A stretch of DNA of 64,000 bases from Alteromonas sp. a30. GTDB taxonomy: Bacteria; Pseudomonadota; Gammaproteobacteria; Enterobacterales; Alteromonadaceae. Position numbers and translations under genes: made by a program. Positions 45,228-54,566 of the stretch are shown one piece after another. The stretch covers positions 248,001 through 312,000 of the forward strand of contig NZ_JABEPE010000002.1 of the NCBI RefSeq assembly GCF_026788005.1. Direction: 5' to 3'. The notes under the pieces are model-generated. The model saw only the letters and a list, made by a program, of their open reading frames with translations, was not told the DNA's origin and searched no databases. Position 1 is the stretch's first letter. Each line of letters starts with the position of its first letter.

Positions 45228-45845
45228 ATGACTAACCCGATAATTCATCAGAAACGCAGCGCCCAAATTAACTTGGGAAGAATGCGTAAGGTGTTTGCTC
45301 CCAAACCTCTTTCCTTAGGTGTTGCTTCAATTATGCTAACCGCCTGTGGTGATAACCGAGAGCAAGCAATGATCTTCACCAATCTACAAGATTGTGTGAG
45401 TCAAATGCCTGAGCAAGCGGAACAATGTGAATTGGCCTACCGCAATGCATTAGAGGAAGCGCAAAGAACAGCACCAAAATATGCAGAGCAATCGGCTTGT
45501 GAATACGAATTTGGCGCCGGACAATGCACATCTTATCGAAGCAATGATGGCAATAGCTGGTTCATGCCCTTTATGGCCGGCTACATGCTAAGCAACTTAA
45601 GCTCGTCACGATATTATTCGTCACCGGTTTTCACTTCTTATTCTCGGTACTCTCCTTACCGTTATCGCTGGATTAGTGCAGATGGTTACGAATACGGTGA
45701 CATCCGAAAGCGTAGAGTAAAAGTTAGCAAAAAGGCCTTCTCTCCTAAACCAACGGTCTCCAAAACCATCAAACGCGGTGGGTTTGGTTCATCAGTCAGA
45801 GCAAAATCCTCTTGGGGCAGTTCAAGAGGTGGTTGGGGAGGTTAG
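45228..45845 (+). CDS. yjfM: YjfM (DUF1190) lipoprotein-like protein
   Basis: A 205-residue DUF1190 protein. After a basic n-region it has a hydrophobic stretch ending in the lipobox-like LTAC, then cysteine-containing segments (DCVSQMPEQAEQCE, SACEYEFGAGQCTS) and a tyrosine/serine-rich middle. The C-terminus is low-complexity glycine, serine and tryptophan (SSWGSSRGGWGG). Likely exported and lipid-anchored. GGGAG precedes the ATG. The stop is just before the ATP-grasp gene. Confidence 0.87.
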   Translation: MTNPIIHQKRSAQINLGRMRKVFAPKPLSLGVASIMLTACGDNREQAMIFTNLQDCVSQMPEQAEQCELAYRNALEEAQRTAPKYAEQSACEYEFGAGQCTSYRSNDGNSWFMPFMAGYMLSNLSSSRYYSSPVFTSYSRYSPYRYRWISADGYEYGDIRKRRVKVSKKAFSPKPTVSKTIKRGGFGSSVRAKSSWGSSRGGWGG

Positions 45846-45864
45846 CCTTCCCTTCACTATCCAC

Positions 45865-47028
45865 ATGTTAAGAATTCAAATTCCCGAGCGTCCACATTGG
45901 CGTCAGAAAGCCGAAGAGTTTGGCTTTCATTTTCACACCTTTGATGGCGAACCGTACTGGGACGAAACCGCTTATTATCAATTCAGCCTTGAGCAAATCG
46001 AAAACGACATTGAAGCTCCAACTGAAGAGATTCATCAGATGTGCCTCGAGGTCGTCGATAACGTGGTAAAGGACGAGGAGCTCTTACGTCTCTTTCAAAT
46101 TCCTGAGTTATTTTGGCAACAGATTGCTGACTCTTGGCGCAACAAAGATCCCAGCCTTTATTCTCGATTGGATTTCGCTTATCAAGGTAAAGGAGTAGCG
46201 AAGCTCTACGAAAACAATGCCGATACCCCGACAAGCTTGTACGAATCTGGGTTTTGGCAATGGTTATGGTTGGAAGAACAAGTTAATCGTGGAAAGTTGA
46301 GCCGTGGCTCAGACCAATTTAACTCGCTTCAAGAGAAACTCGTCCATCAACTTCGCTACATCGCGGAGCATTACCGCGTTTCTCACATCCACTTTTCTTG
46401 TTGTGAAGACACCCAAGAAGACCGTGGTACAGCGCAATATTTGCAAGACTGCACGCGCGAAGCAGGCATCGACGCCCCCTTTGTATTTATTGAAAACATC
46501 GGCTTATCCGAAACTGGCTTTTTCACCGACACGCACGACCATACCATCGACACATTATTTAAACTGTATCCGTGGGAATTCATGCAAAGAGAAGATTTCG
46601 GTGAACATATAGAAGCCGCACAGGTAAATTGGATTGAACCCATGTGGAAATCGGTGTTATCCAATAAAGCTTTGCTCCCCATGCTTTGGAAAATGTTTCC
46701 TAATCACCCTAATCTGCTTCCGTCATGGTTCGAATCGGAATTACCAACAAGCTCTTCTACACCTTTGGTAAAAAAGCCCATTTTTTCCAGAGAAGGAGCC
46801 AACATCAGCGTAATTGAGCAAGGCAAGGCACACATTAATACTGGCGGCCCCTACGGAGAGGAAGGATATATCTATCAAGCTTACTGTCCGCTGCCTAAAT
46901 TTGGCGACAACTATACGTTAATTGGCAGTTGGTTAGTGGGCGACCAAGCTGCTGGTATATCCATTCGGGAAGATGCCTCCATGATCACACAAGATACTTC
47001 CCGTTATTTACCTCACATTATTCTGTAG
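45865..47028 (+). CDS. yjfC: YjfC-type glutathionylspermidine-synthase-like ATP-grasp protein
   Basis: A 387-residue ATP-grasp ligase of the glutathionylspermidine synthase C-terminal domain type. The N-part RPHWRQKAEEFGFHFHTFDG and PYWDETAYYQF, then DFAYQGKG, LYENNADTPTSLYE and, near the end, PIFSREGANI, TGGPYGEEGYIYQA are the family blocks. Ligases of this group form amide or peptide-like bonds. It lacks the amidase domain of true GspS, so its substrate is open: a polyamine, a peptide or a tag on a partner protein. ATG at 45865 with a weak ribosome site; the upstream yjfM stop is about 20 bases away. Confidence 0.9.
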   Translation: MLRIQIPERPHWRQKAEEFGFHFHTFDGEPYWDETAYYQFSLEQIENDIEAPTEEIHQMCLEVVDNVVKDEELLRLFQIPELFWQQIADSWRNKDPSLYSRLDFAYQGKGVAKLYENNADTPTSLYESGFWQWLWLEEQVNRGKLSRGSDQFNSLQEKLVHQLRYIAEHYRVSHIHFSCCEDTQEDRGTAQYLQDCTREAGIDAPFVFIENIGLSETGFFTDTHDHTIDTLFKLYPWEFMQREDFGEHIEAAQVNWIEPMWKSVLSNKALLPMLWKMFPNHPNLLPSWFESELPTSSSTPLVKKPIFSREGANISVIEQGKAHINTGGPYGEEGYIYQAYCPLPKFGDNYTLIGSWLVGDQAAGISIREDASMITQDTSRYLPHIIL

Positions 47029-47047
47029 TAAATGGAAGGTCATCATA

Positions 47048-47602
47048 ATGAAATCCTCTACTCCATCATCTTTACAAATCAGTGTAGCTTTATTTGTTTT
47101 GTTAACCGTTTTGGAGGTTATCAATATTTTTACTGGCAGAATGCTCAACCAATTCAGCATCTTGCCAAGAAGTTTAGAACACTTAACAGGCATTTTCTTT
47201 AGCCCTTTTTTACACGGCAGCTTCTGGCATTTCACTTCTAACATCTTCCCTGTTTGCCTATTTACTTATCTCGTTTTGCAATGGGGAAAGACGCGCTATT
47301 TAATGGTGAGTGCCTTTATCATTATTGTGACAGGATTACTGGTGTGGCTTTTGGGGCGTCCAGCCTTCCATTTAGGGGCCAGCGGTTTAATCTATGGCTA
47401 CTTTGGCTTTTTGGTGCTAGCGGGATTTCTCAGTAAAAAGCCTCGCCTGCTTTTCATATCGCTATTTGTCGGTTTACTATACGGTGGATTAATTTTCGGA
47501 ATTCTTCCGCTCCAAAACTTTGTTTCCTGGGAGTCGCATTTATTCGGTTTGATTTCAGGGTTAATTGCCGCATACCTTTGGCCAACACCACAGAGCCAAT
47601 GA
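47048..47602 (+). CDS. Rhomboid-family intramembrane serine protease
   Basis: A 184-residue six-helix rhomboid protease. The catalytic serine is S112 in HLGASGLIYGY (GxSG) and the histidine is H164 in SWESHLFGL. HGSFWHFTSN (H56-N65) is the conserved helix-2 segment. It is a minimal rhomboid with no extra domain. AAGG precedes the ATG. It follows the ATP-grasp gene by only 19 bases and so may be part of the same transcript, cleaving a membrane protein of the system, which is inference. Confidence 0.87.
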   Translation: MKSSTPSSLQISVALFVLLTVLEVINIFTGRMLNQFSILPRSLEHLTGIFFSPFLHGSFWHFTSNIFPVCLFTYLVLQWGKTRYLMVSAFIIIVTGLLVWLLGRPAFHLGASGLIYGYFGFLVLAGFLSKKPRLLFISLFVGLLYGGLIFGILPLQNFVSWESHLFGLISGLIAAYLWPTPQSQ

Positions 47603-47678
47603 TGCGATAGAACAATATTTCATTTATAATCGGTAAACTTTTACCGAACAAAATTCACCTGATTTGGACAAATCAAAT

Positions 47679-48395
47679 ATGAGCGAAAATTCCTCTCAAG
47701 TCGCAAAGCCAATACCCAAAAAAGGCGGCCTATTTAAAGATCTTATCTTCAATATCATTATTCCAACGCTTATTCTCACTAAGTTAAGTTCGGATGAATA
47801 TTTAGGACCAAGCTTAGGTATTGTTGTTGCCCTCGCCTTTCCTATCGGATATGGACTTTGGGATCTTAAACAATCAGGGAAAGTCAACGCAATTTCCATC
47901 TTAGGGATTATTAGTGTCTTTTTGACTGGCGGCATTAGTTTACTTGAGCTTGACCCTCAATACATTGCCATTAAAGAAGCGATGATCCCCGGCATTATTG
48001 GTGTCGCAGTGCTCATTTCTCAGTTTACAAAATACCCTCTCGTTAAAACCTTCATCCTCAATGACCAAGTCATCAACATGTCGGTGCTACATGATGAGCT
48101 CGAAAAACAAGGTAAACGCTCGCTCTTTGAAAAGAAACTCAACTTCAGCTCGCTAATTGTTGCGGCCTCGTTTTTCTTGTCATCAGCATTGAATTACATT
48201 TTGGCTAAATGGATAGTTGTGAGTCAGCCCGGCACAGAAGCGTATAACGAAGAGCTAGGGAAAATGACAGCATTGAGTTACCCCGTCATCGTTTTACCGT
48301 CAATGGTTTTGCTGATTGCAGCCATTTGGTATTTGTTTGTTCAAATGAAAAAGCTCACAGGCAAAGACATTGAGCACTTTTTGAATGACCTTTAA
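47679..48395 (+). CDS. VC0807-like inner membrane protein
   Basis: A 238-residue integral membrane protein of the VC0807-like group (about six helices). Recognisable are LIFNIIIPTLIL, GPSLGIVVALAFPIGYGLWDL and the C-terminal FVQMKKLTGKDIEHFL. Function unknown. The ATG at 47679 is used; the TTG five codons before it is less likely. It lies downstream of the rhomboid gene in the same direction, 76 bases away. Confidence 0.75.
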   Translation: MSENSSQVAKPIPKKGGLFKDLIFNIIIPTLILTKLSSDEYLGPSLGIVVALAFPIGYGLWDLKQSGKVNAISILGIISVFLTGGISLLELDPQYIAIKEAMIPGIIGVAVLISQFTKYPLVKTFILNDQVINMSVLHDELEKQGKRSLFEKKLNFSSLIVAASFFLSSALNYILAKWIVVSQPGTEAYNEELGKMTALSYPVIVLPSMVLLIAAIWYLFVQMKKLTGKDIEHFLNDL

Positions 48396-48436
48396 TACCT
48401 AAAAATGGGGGCTGAGTTACGGCCCTTATGACCAAA

Positions 48437-49366
48437 CTAAGCAGATTTAGCCTCAAACACCACCAGCCAAGCGCCGGCTACCACAAGTGCCGTCCCAATC
48501 AAATGCAAGATTGTGAAGACTTCTCCAAGTACAATAACGGCGAGGCCTGCGGTCATTACCGGTCCTAACCCTCCTAAAATACTGGTCAACTGAGGGCCTA
48601 ATCGCCCAATCGCTCCGGCAATAAGCAACGAAGGGATCACCGTACACACAATTGACATAACCGCAGCCCAAAAATAAGCCTGCCATTGCAGTCCAACAAG
48701 ATTGATATTTCCAGCAAGCATCATGTGTACGGCGACTGCCACCGATGCGATAAGCAAGGCTAAACAAGTATAAACTTGGCTGCCTAAAGCGGCAATTCCT
48801 CGTTTACTTAACAATAAGTAACAAGCGAACAAAAAAGCACTGATAAGAACGAGCGTTCCACCTGTTAACACATCTTGCCATTGCCCTTGAGCTTCAACGC
48901 CAACGACAGTGGCAATGCCAACATAGGTGAGCAATAGTGCAATCACAGTAGTTCTGCTTGGTACTTTTTTAAACAACATAAAAGAGAGGAGCATCACAAA
49001 CCCCGGATAAGTGAATAAAATGAGACGTTCCAACTGTGCAGAAATTAACTCTAACCCCCACAAATCCAACAAACTCGCCAAATAATAACCAAAAATACCT
49101 GCCACCATTAAAACCCAGAAAATATCGCGCAACTTAGTCACTAAGATAGGTTTTCTAATTTGATGCCATAAGAAAATACCAAGGTAAATAGGTGCCGAAA
49201 AAAGCATTCTTAATGCGATGAGTTGTTCACCACCAATTCCGTGATGGTATGCCAATTTCACCACGATGGATTTAAATGAAAATAATAGTGTTCCAAAGAA
49301 AGCAAGTAACAACCCTAGAGTTGCCGGTGTTCGAGCTGTTCGTAGTTTTCGCAATAAGCCGTTCAA
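48437..49366 (-). CDS. EamA/DMT-family transporter
   Basis: A 309-residue drug/metabolite transporter with ten apparent membrane helices in two EamA halves (about residues 14-150 and 165-300). Exporters of this family move amino acids, nucleotide sugars or drugs; the substrate is not evident. The start is a TTG at 49366 with AGG upstream; no in-frame ATG precedes the first helix. It is monocistronic and lies between the membrane-protein run and the glyoxylate genes. Confidence 0.85.
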   Translation of the reverse strand: MNGLLRKLRTARTPATLGLLLAFFGTLLFSFKSIVVKLAYHHGIGGEQLIALRMLFSAPIYLGIFLWHQIRKPILVTKLRDIFWVLMVAGIFGYYLASLLDLWGLELISAQLERLILFTYPGFVMLLSFMLFKKVPSRTTVIALLLTYVGIATVVGVEAQGQWQDVLTGGTLVLISAFLFACYLLLSKRGIAALGSQVYTCLALLIASVAVAVHMMLAGNINLVGLQWQAYFWAAVMSIVCTVIPSLLIAGAIGRLGPQLTSILGGLGPVMTAGLAVIVLGEVFTILHLIGTALVVAGAWLVVFEAKSA

Positions 49367-49460
49367 ATCAACCTACTTCCCGATAAGTATTCACGATTAA
49401 GATGATGCTGCATGAAAAGAATGACAAACACAGACGTGAGGCGCGTACCCAATCGCACGC

Positions 49461-49487
49461 AAAAAAATAGGGAGCCTAAGCTCCCTA
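49461..49487 (-). terminator. Terminator after aceA
   Basis: On the minus strand TAGGGAGC and GCTCCCTA form an eight-bp stem followed by seven T, just past the aceA stop codon. Confidence 0.92.
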
Positions 49488-49508
49488 AAGGTTATGCAAT
49501 TAACACGT

Positions 49509-50828
49509 TTAGAACTGATCTTCTTCGGTAGAGCCCGTCAGTGCAGTAACCGACGAGGCACCACCTTGGATAACGTTGGTTAAATCGTCGAAATAACCTG
49601 TCCCAACCTCTTGTTGGTGAGCAACAAATGTATATCCTTTATCTGCTGCTTTAAATTCTGGCTCTTGAACCATTTCAACGTAATGCTTCATACCTTCATC
49701 GCCTGAGTAAGCGTGTGCCAGCTCAAACATGTTATACCACATGTTATGAATGCCCGCCAAAGTGATGAACTGGTACTTATAACCCATTGCACCCAGTTCA
49801 CGTTGGAACTTAGCAATAGTCGCATCATCAAGATTCTTTTTCCAGTTGAATGACGGAGAACAGTTATAAGCTAATAATTTTCCTGGGTATTTAGCATGAA
49901 TCGCATCTGCAAACTTTTTCGCTTCTTCTAAATCGGGCGTTGCCGTTTCACACCACAATAAATCTGCATAAGGCGCATACGCTAAGCCACGAGAAATTGC
50001 TTGCTCAATACCCGGGTTAACACGATAGAAACCTTCACTTGTACGCTCACCTGTTAAGAACGGTGCATCGTATTGGTCGATGTCAGACGTAATTAAGTCT
50101 GCCGCGTTTGCGTCTGTACGCGCCAACAATAATGTTGGAATGCCTGCGACATCCGCTGCTAAACGCGCAGCCACAAGCTTTTGAACGGCTTCTTGAGTAG
50201 GCACAAGCACTTTACCGCCCATATGACCACACTTCTTAACTGACGCTAGTTGGTCTTCAAAGTGAACGCCTGAAGCTCCGGCTTTGATCATAGACTTCAT
50301 AAGCTCATATGCATTCAGTACGCCACCGAAGCCAGCTTCCGCATCGGCAACGATTGGCGCAAAATAATCAATGAAGTTTTCGTCCCCCGGACGCACACCG
50401 TTCTTCCATTGGATTTGGTCTGCGCGGGTAAATGAATTGTTGATGCGCTCTACTACAGTAGGAACTGAATCAACAGGATATAAAGATTGATCGGGATACA
50501 TACTGCAAGCACTATTGTTATCTGCTGCTACCTGCCAGCCCGAAAGGTAAATCGCTTCGATACCCGCTTTAACTTGCTGTACAGCTTGTCCACCAGTGAG
50601 TGAACCCAAGCAATTCACATACCCTTTCTTTGCTTCGCCATTAACCAAAGCCCAAAGCTTTTCTGCTCCACGACGAGCGAGAGTGTTTTCTTGTTTAACA
50701 GAGCCACGCAAACGAACCACATCAGCAGCGCTGTATGTACGCGTGATGTTTTTCCAGCGGGGATTTTCCGCCCAGTCACGTTCTAAATTGGCGATTTCTT
50801 GTTGCTCATCAAAATATCCGCTAGACAT
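49509..50828 (-). CDS. aceA: Isocitrate lyase
   Basis: Splits isocitrate into succinate and glyoxylate, first step of the glyoxylate shunt for growth on acetate or fatty acids. The 439-residue length is the E. coli size. The active-site KKCGHMGG carries the catalytic cysteine; WCETATPD and NCSPSFNW are the other family blocks. GAGGAA precedes the ATG. It has its own terminator and diverges from a LysR regulator, with malate synthase G just beyond, forming a functional locus. Confidence 0.97.
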   Translation of the reverse strand: MSSGYFDEQQEIANLERDWAENPRWKNITRTYSAADVVRLRGSVKQENTLARRGAEKLWALVNGEAKKGYVNCLGSLTGGQAVQQVKAGIEAIYLSGWQVAADNNSACSMYPDQSLYPVDSVPTVVERINNSFTRADQIQWKNGVRPGDENFIDYFAPIVADAEAGFGGVLNAYELMKSMIKAGASGVHFEDQLASVKKCGHMGGKVLVPTQEAVQKLVAARLAADVAGIPTLLLARTDANAADLITSDIDQYDAPFLTGERTSEGFYRVNPGIEQAISRGLAYAPYADLLWCETATPDLEEAKKFADAIHAKYPGKLLAYNCSPSFNWKKNLDDATIAKFQRELGAMGYKYQFITLAGIHNMWYNMFELAHAYSGDEGMKHYVEMVQEPEFKAADKGYTFVAHQQEVGTGYFDDLTNVIQGGASSVTALTGSTEEDQF

Positions 50829-50970
50829 AGTTGATTCCTCTAACTTTTATGCTCTAAATAGAAAACCGAGTGATAAAAATTCACGGGTTTTGTAAACCTT
50901 TCGCTGACAAGTGTAGTTCTACGATGTACAATTCAATAAATTTATAAACTTAATTGCCGACATTAATATT

Positions 50971-51927
50971 ATGAATATAAATAAAATCGATCTTAACCTT
51001 TTAGTTTATTTAGATGTGCTGTTAAGAGAGGGAAGCGTCACTCGCGCAGCCAACCGACTTAGCATCACTCAACCGGCAATGAGTAACGGGCTAAGACGTT
51101 TACGCGACCTCTTCAACGACCCCATTTTAGTTCGCACTAGCGATGGTATGACCCCCACCAAACGTGCGCTAGAGCTACAACCCGTCATTCGTGATGTCCT
51201 TGGCAAACTTGAAAATGCAATTCAGCCAGAGCAAGATTTCGATCCCCTTGAAAGCAAGCGCACATTTAGGATTATGGCAAGTGATTATGCAGAATCCACA
51301 TTATTGCTCTCTTTATTAGGCGCACTTCAAGAAAAGGCACCAAAAATCGTCTTAGACGTTATTACACCAAGCGATGTAACCTTCCATGACGTTGAGCATG
51401 GAAAGGTAGATATGGCAATTAACCGCTTTGAAGAACTGCCACTTTCCTTCCATCAAAAGGTAATTTGGTACGATGCATTCTCCTGTGTGGTTAACATAAA
51501 CAACCCCGTTTTAAACTCATTTGACTTAGAAAATTATCTAAAAGCGCAACATGTTTGGGTGAGTAAAACGGGTTTTGGTGTTGGCGTTGGTATCGACCCT
51601 ACCGAAGTCCAGAAACTAGGGTGGGTAGACTCGGAGCTCAATAAATTCGGGCAAAAACGTGACATTCGGGTCTTCACTCGTCACTATCATGTTGCTCTAC
51701 AGTTAGCTCGAACACAGAATTTAGTAGCAACCCTTCCTAGCAAAATTGCCAACATGTATGCAGACGATCCCCAAGTGAAAATTCTAGAGCCTCCTTTTGA
51801 TATTCCTCCTATTGGGTTAAAGATGGCGTGGAGCTCTTTGTTGCATCAAGATGCAGGGCACATTTGGCTCAGACGCTTAATTGCTGATGTAGCCTCAAAT
51901 CTAAGCCATTCACCAAAGTTATCATAA
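50971..51927 (+). CDS. LysR-type transcriptional regulator
   Basis: A 318-residue LysR regulator. The N-terminal helix-turn-helix includes LLREGSVTRAANRLSITQPAMSNGLRRL (seen across residues 17-45; not unusual) and the effector domain runs from about 92. It lies divergent from aceA and in front of glcB, so it is the natural candidate for their local regulator; I do not recognise a classical IclR in this window. Its ATG lies 142 bases from the aceA ATG. Effector may be glyoxylate, acetyl-CoA or a related acid, but this is not visible. Confidence 0.9.
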   Translation: MNINKIDLNLLVYLDVLLREGSVTRAANRLSITQPAMSNGLRRLRDLFNDPILVRTSDGMTPTKRALELQPVIRDVLGKLENAIQPEQDFDPLESKRTFRIMASDYAESTLLLSLLGALQEKAPKIVLDVITPSDVTFHDVEHGKVDMAINRFEELPLSFHQKVIWYDAFSCVVNINNPVLNSFDLENYLKAQHVWVSKTGFGVGVGIDPTEVQKLGWVDSELNKFGQKRDIRVFTRHYHVALQLARTQNLVATLPSKIANMYADDPQVKILEPPFDIPPIGLKMAWSSLLHQDAGHIWLRRLIADVASNLSHSPKLS

Positions 51928-51984
51928 AAATAAAAACCATAAATTAAGTTTTAACCCTAAGTTCTGCATACACTGGCATTTATT

Positions 51985-52003
51985 GCGGAGGAAACGCCTC
52001 CGC
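51985..52003 (+). promoter_or_regulatory. GC-rich hairpin between LysR gene and glcB
   Basis: GCGGAGG pairs with CCTCCGC with a five-base loop. It lies 36 bases upstream of glcB, ahead of its ribosome site AAGGAG, and has no strong T-run after it. It may be a weak terminator of the lysR gene or a structure in the glcB leader. Confidence 0.5.
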
Positions 52004-52038
52004 ACTACAGTTTATCGAAAGCCTGCAAGGAGTAAGTT

Positions 52039-54219
52039 ATGCAGAATCCTGGCGATTCCACTATTTCTATTGGTCAACTGACTATCGATGCCCGCTTATT
52101 CCAATTCATCAATGAGGAAGCCCTTCCGGGAACACAAGTTGAACAAACACAGTTTTGGGCTGATTTTGAACAGCTTTTAGTGGATTTAGTGCCTGTCAAT
52201 CAAGCCCTTTTAGCAAAACGCGAACAACTTCAACAGGAAATTGACCGTTACGCTAAAGCACATCTGGGACGCCCGAATCCCGACGAATACAAAACCTTGC
52301 TACAAAATATTGGTTATCTTGAGCCAAAACCTGCGCCGTTTAAAATTGGCACTCAACATGTAGACGCTGAAATTGCACAACTTGCAGGGCCTCAACTTGT
52401 AGTGCCAATTAGTAATGCGCGTTATGCATTAAATGCTGTAAATGCGCGCTGGGGAAGCCTCTACGACGCTCTTTACGGTACAGATGTCATCCCAAAAACG
52501 GGCAATGAAGAGCCCGGTTATGATGCGCAAAGAGGCGAAAAGGTCATTACCTACGCACGTAATTGGTTAAATACGCATTTCCCTTTAAAGGGAGGAAGTC
52601 ACCATGATGCAACCAATTACCAAATTACCAACAATCAACTGGTAGTCACTTTAAAAGACGGTTCAGAAACCTGTCTCCAAAGTGACATCGCTTACCAAGG
52701 CTATCAAGGTGAAGCAAAAGCCCCTGAAAGCATCTTGTTGATTCACAATGGGTTACATATCGAACTCCAATTCGATGCTGAGCATCCAATTGGCAAAGAT
52801 GACATCGCCCACATGAAAGACATCGCCGTAGAATCGGCATTGACCACAATTATCGATTGTGAAGATTCCGTTGCTGCCGTTGATGCAGAAGACAAAATAC
52901 ATGTTTATCGTAATTGGCTTGGTTTAATGCGAGGAACATTGAAAGAGGAAATTTCGAAAGGCGATAAAAGCATTCTGCGCAAAATGCGACCAGACCGTGA
53001 ATACAAAGATAAGAACGGCAAAACACTCACACTCCCCGGACGAGCACTGATGTTCGTGCGCAATGTGGGTCACTTAATGACTAGCGATGCGATTTTGCTC
53101 AATGGCGAAGCAATTCCTGAAGGCATTATGGATGGCGTCATTACCAGTCTCATTGCCAAACACGACTTGTTAGGCAACAGCAAAGTACAAAACAGCCGTG
53201 AAGGCAGTGTATACATTGTTAAACCTAAAATGCATGGTTCCGAAGAAGTGGCTTTTGCCAATACCCTATTTGATCGTATCGAATCCCTCTTACATTTAGC
53301 ACCCAACACACTAAAAATGGGCATCATGGATGAGGAACGACGCACCAGTGTTAACCTTGCCGCGTGTATTGCCGCCGCCAAAGACAGAGTTGTCTTTATC
53401 AACACAGGCTTTTTAGATAGAACTGGTGATGAAATTCATACCTCTATGTTATTTGGCCCCTTTGCCCCCAAAGCCACTCTCAAAACCTTGCCATGGATAC
53501 AGGCTTATGAACGTTCAAACGTTGCTACAGGCTTAGCCGCAGGTATGAGCGGTCGTGCGCAAATAGGTAAAGGCATGTGGCCAGAACCAGATAACATGGC
53601 CGCCATGATGAGCGCCAAAATTGCCCATCCAAAGGCGGGTGCCAATACCGCTTGGGTACCTTCACCGACGGCCGCCACTCTACATGCGTTGCACTACCAC
53701 GAAGTGGATGTTGCTGCGGTTCAACAAAGCTTATTAGCTGAAGAATTTGATGGGTTAGACGACATCCTCAACATTCCACTAATGGACGAGTCCACCACGC
53801 TCTCAGCTGACGAATTGCAACGTGAAATCGACAATAACGTACAAGGGATTTTAGGATACGTTGTACGCTGGGTTAACCAAGGTGTGGGATGCTCCAAAGT
53901 GCCAGACATTAACAATGTTGGCCTAATGGAAGACAGAGCAACATTGCGTATTTCCAGTCAACATTTAGCCAACTGGCTTTGTCACAACATCATCACAGAA
54001 GAGCAAGTTCGGGAAAGCATGGCTAAAATGGCCAAATTTGTTGACGAGCAAAACGCTAACGACCCTGAATACATACCCATGTTGCCAGACCTTGAAAACA
54101 GTATCGCCTTCCAAGCTGCACAGGATTTAATATTTGAAGGCATGAAGCAGCCAAGTGGCTACACCGAACCAGTATTGCATCAAAAGCGTCAAGCACTGAA
54201 AGCCAGCTTGCGCCCTTAA
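52039..54219 (+). CDS. glcB: Malate synthase G
   Basis: Condenses glyoxylate and acetyl-CoA to malate, second step of the glyoxylate shunt. The 726-residue length is that of the G isozyme, not A. Visible: TIIDCEDSVAAVD, RNWLGLMRG, MDEERRTSVNLAACI, NTGFLDRTGDEIHTSM, GPFAPKATLKTLPWIQAYE and AGMSGRAQIGKGMWPEPDNM, the last long stretch being split here into shorter recognised parts. The catalytic acid lies in the MSGRAQIG/EPDNM region. AAGGAG precedes the ATG. Together with aceA and the LysR gene it makes a compact glyoxylate locus. Confidence 0.97.
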   Translation: MQNPGDSTISIGQLTIDARLFQFINEEALPGTQVEQTQFWADFEQLLVDLVPVNQALLAKREQLQQEIDRYAKAHLGRPNPDEYKTLLQNIGYLEPKPAPFKIGTQHVDAEIAQLAGPQLVVPISNARYALNAVNARWGSLYDALYGTDVIPKTGNEEPGYDAQRGEKVITYARNWLNTHFPLKGGSHHDATNYQITNNQLVVTLKDGSETCLQSDIAYQGYQGEAKAPESILLIHNGLHIELQFDAEHPIGKDDIAHMKDIAVESALTTIIDCEDSVAAVDAEDKIHVYRNWLGLMRGTLKEEISKGDKSILRKMRPDREYKDKNGKTLTLPGRALMFVRNVGHLMTSDAILLNGEAIPEGIMDGVITSLIAKHDLLGNSKVQNSREGSVYIVKPKMHGSEEVAFANTLFDRIESLLHLAPNTLKMGIMDEERRTSVNLAACIAAAKDRVVFINTGFLDRTGDEIHTSMLFGPFAPKATLKTLPWIQAYERSNVATGLAAGMSGRAQIGKGMWPEPDNMAAMMSAKIAHPKAGANTAWVPSPTAATLHALHYHEVDVAAVQQSLLAEEFDGLDDILNIPLMDESTTLSADELQREIDNNVQGILGYVVRWVNQGVGCSKVPDINNVGLMEDRATLRISSQHLANWLCHNIITEEQVRESMAKMAKFVDEQNANDPEYIPMLPDLENSIAFQAAQDLIFEGMKQPSGYTEPVLHQKRQALKASLRP

Positions 54220-54566
54220 ATATCGCTACAGGTAAAGCAAACGCTCCCAAAGCGTTAGCTAATTAGCAACCCGTTGTTCATCAAGGGCAAGGACGCCGAC
54301 TTCAATCCCATTTTCCTACCAAAATTTTCTTATACTCCTCCAAGACCAAGCCCCTATGTCGTGCTCATTTTGCAGTAAAAAAAATCATCTCAACTTATTT
54401 GGGTGTGTTGATCTTTCGTGTATAGATAACGAACCCAGAGGACAGCGTCTGTATACGAAAGATCAACACGCCCTAAACAGCAAGTCTTTTATTTAACCAG
54501 TTGCGTTGCCTAAAATTGGTGGTACGATGCAGCCATTTTTTACAGGTTCTATTGAGGAAGAAATCC
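54220..54566. other. 347-base gap between glcB and the carboxynorspermidine dehydrogenase gene
   Basis: Holds, in order, a small hairpin (AACGCT with AGCGTT, about 54239-54259) that could end glcB, a stretch with no visible feature, then the long inverted repeat at 54401-54473, and a leader with GAGGAAG just before the next ATG. No coding region is convincing. Confidence 0.65.
54401..54473. repeat. Long inverted repeat (27-base arms), MITE-like or RNA hairpin
   Basis: The left arm starts GGGTGTGTTGATCTTTCG (54401 onward) and the right arm ends CGAAAGATCAACACGCCC at 54473. The 27-base arms differ at only four positions, each a transition that keeps a G-U pair in the plus-strand RNA. The loop is about 19 bases. 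The ends look like terminal inverted repeats of an insertion sequence, but no direct repeats flank them and there is no transposase. Confidence 0.75.

Noticed and set aside
54401-54473. Full insertion sequence
   Set aside because: The terminal-repeat-like arms enclose only 19 bases and no transposase; no target duplication was found.
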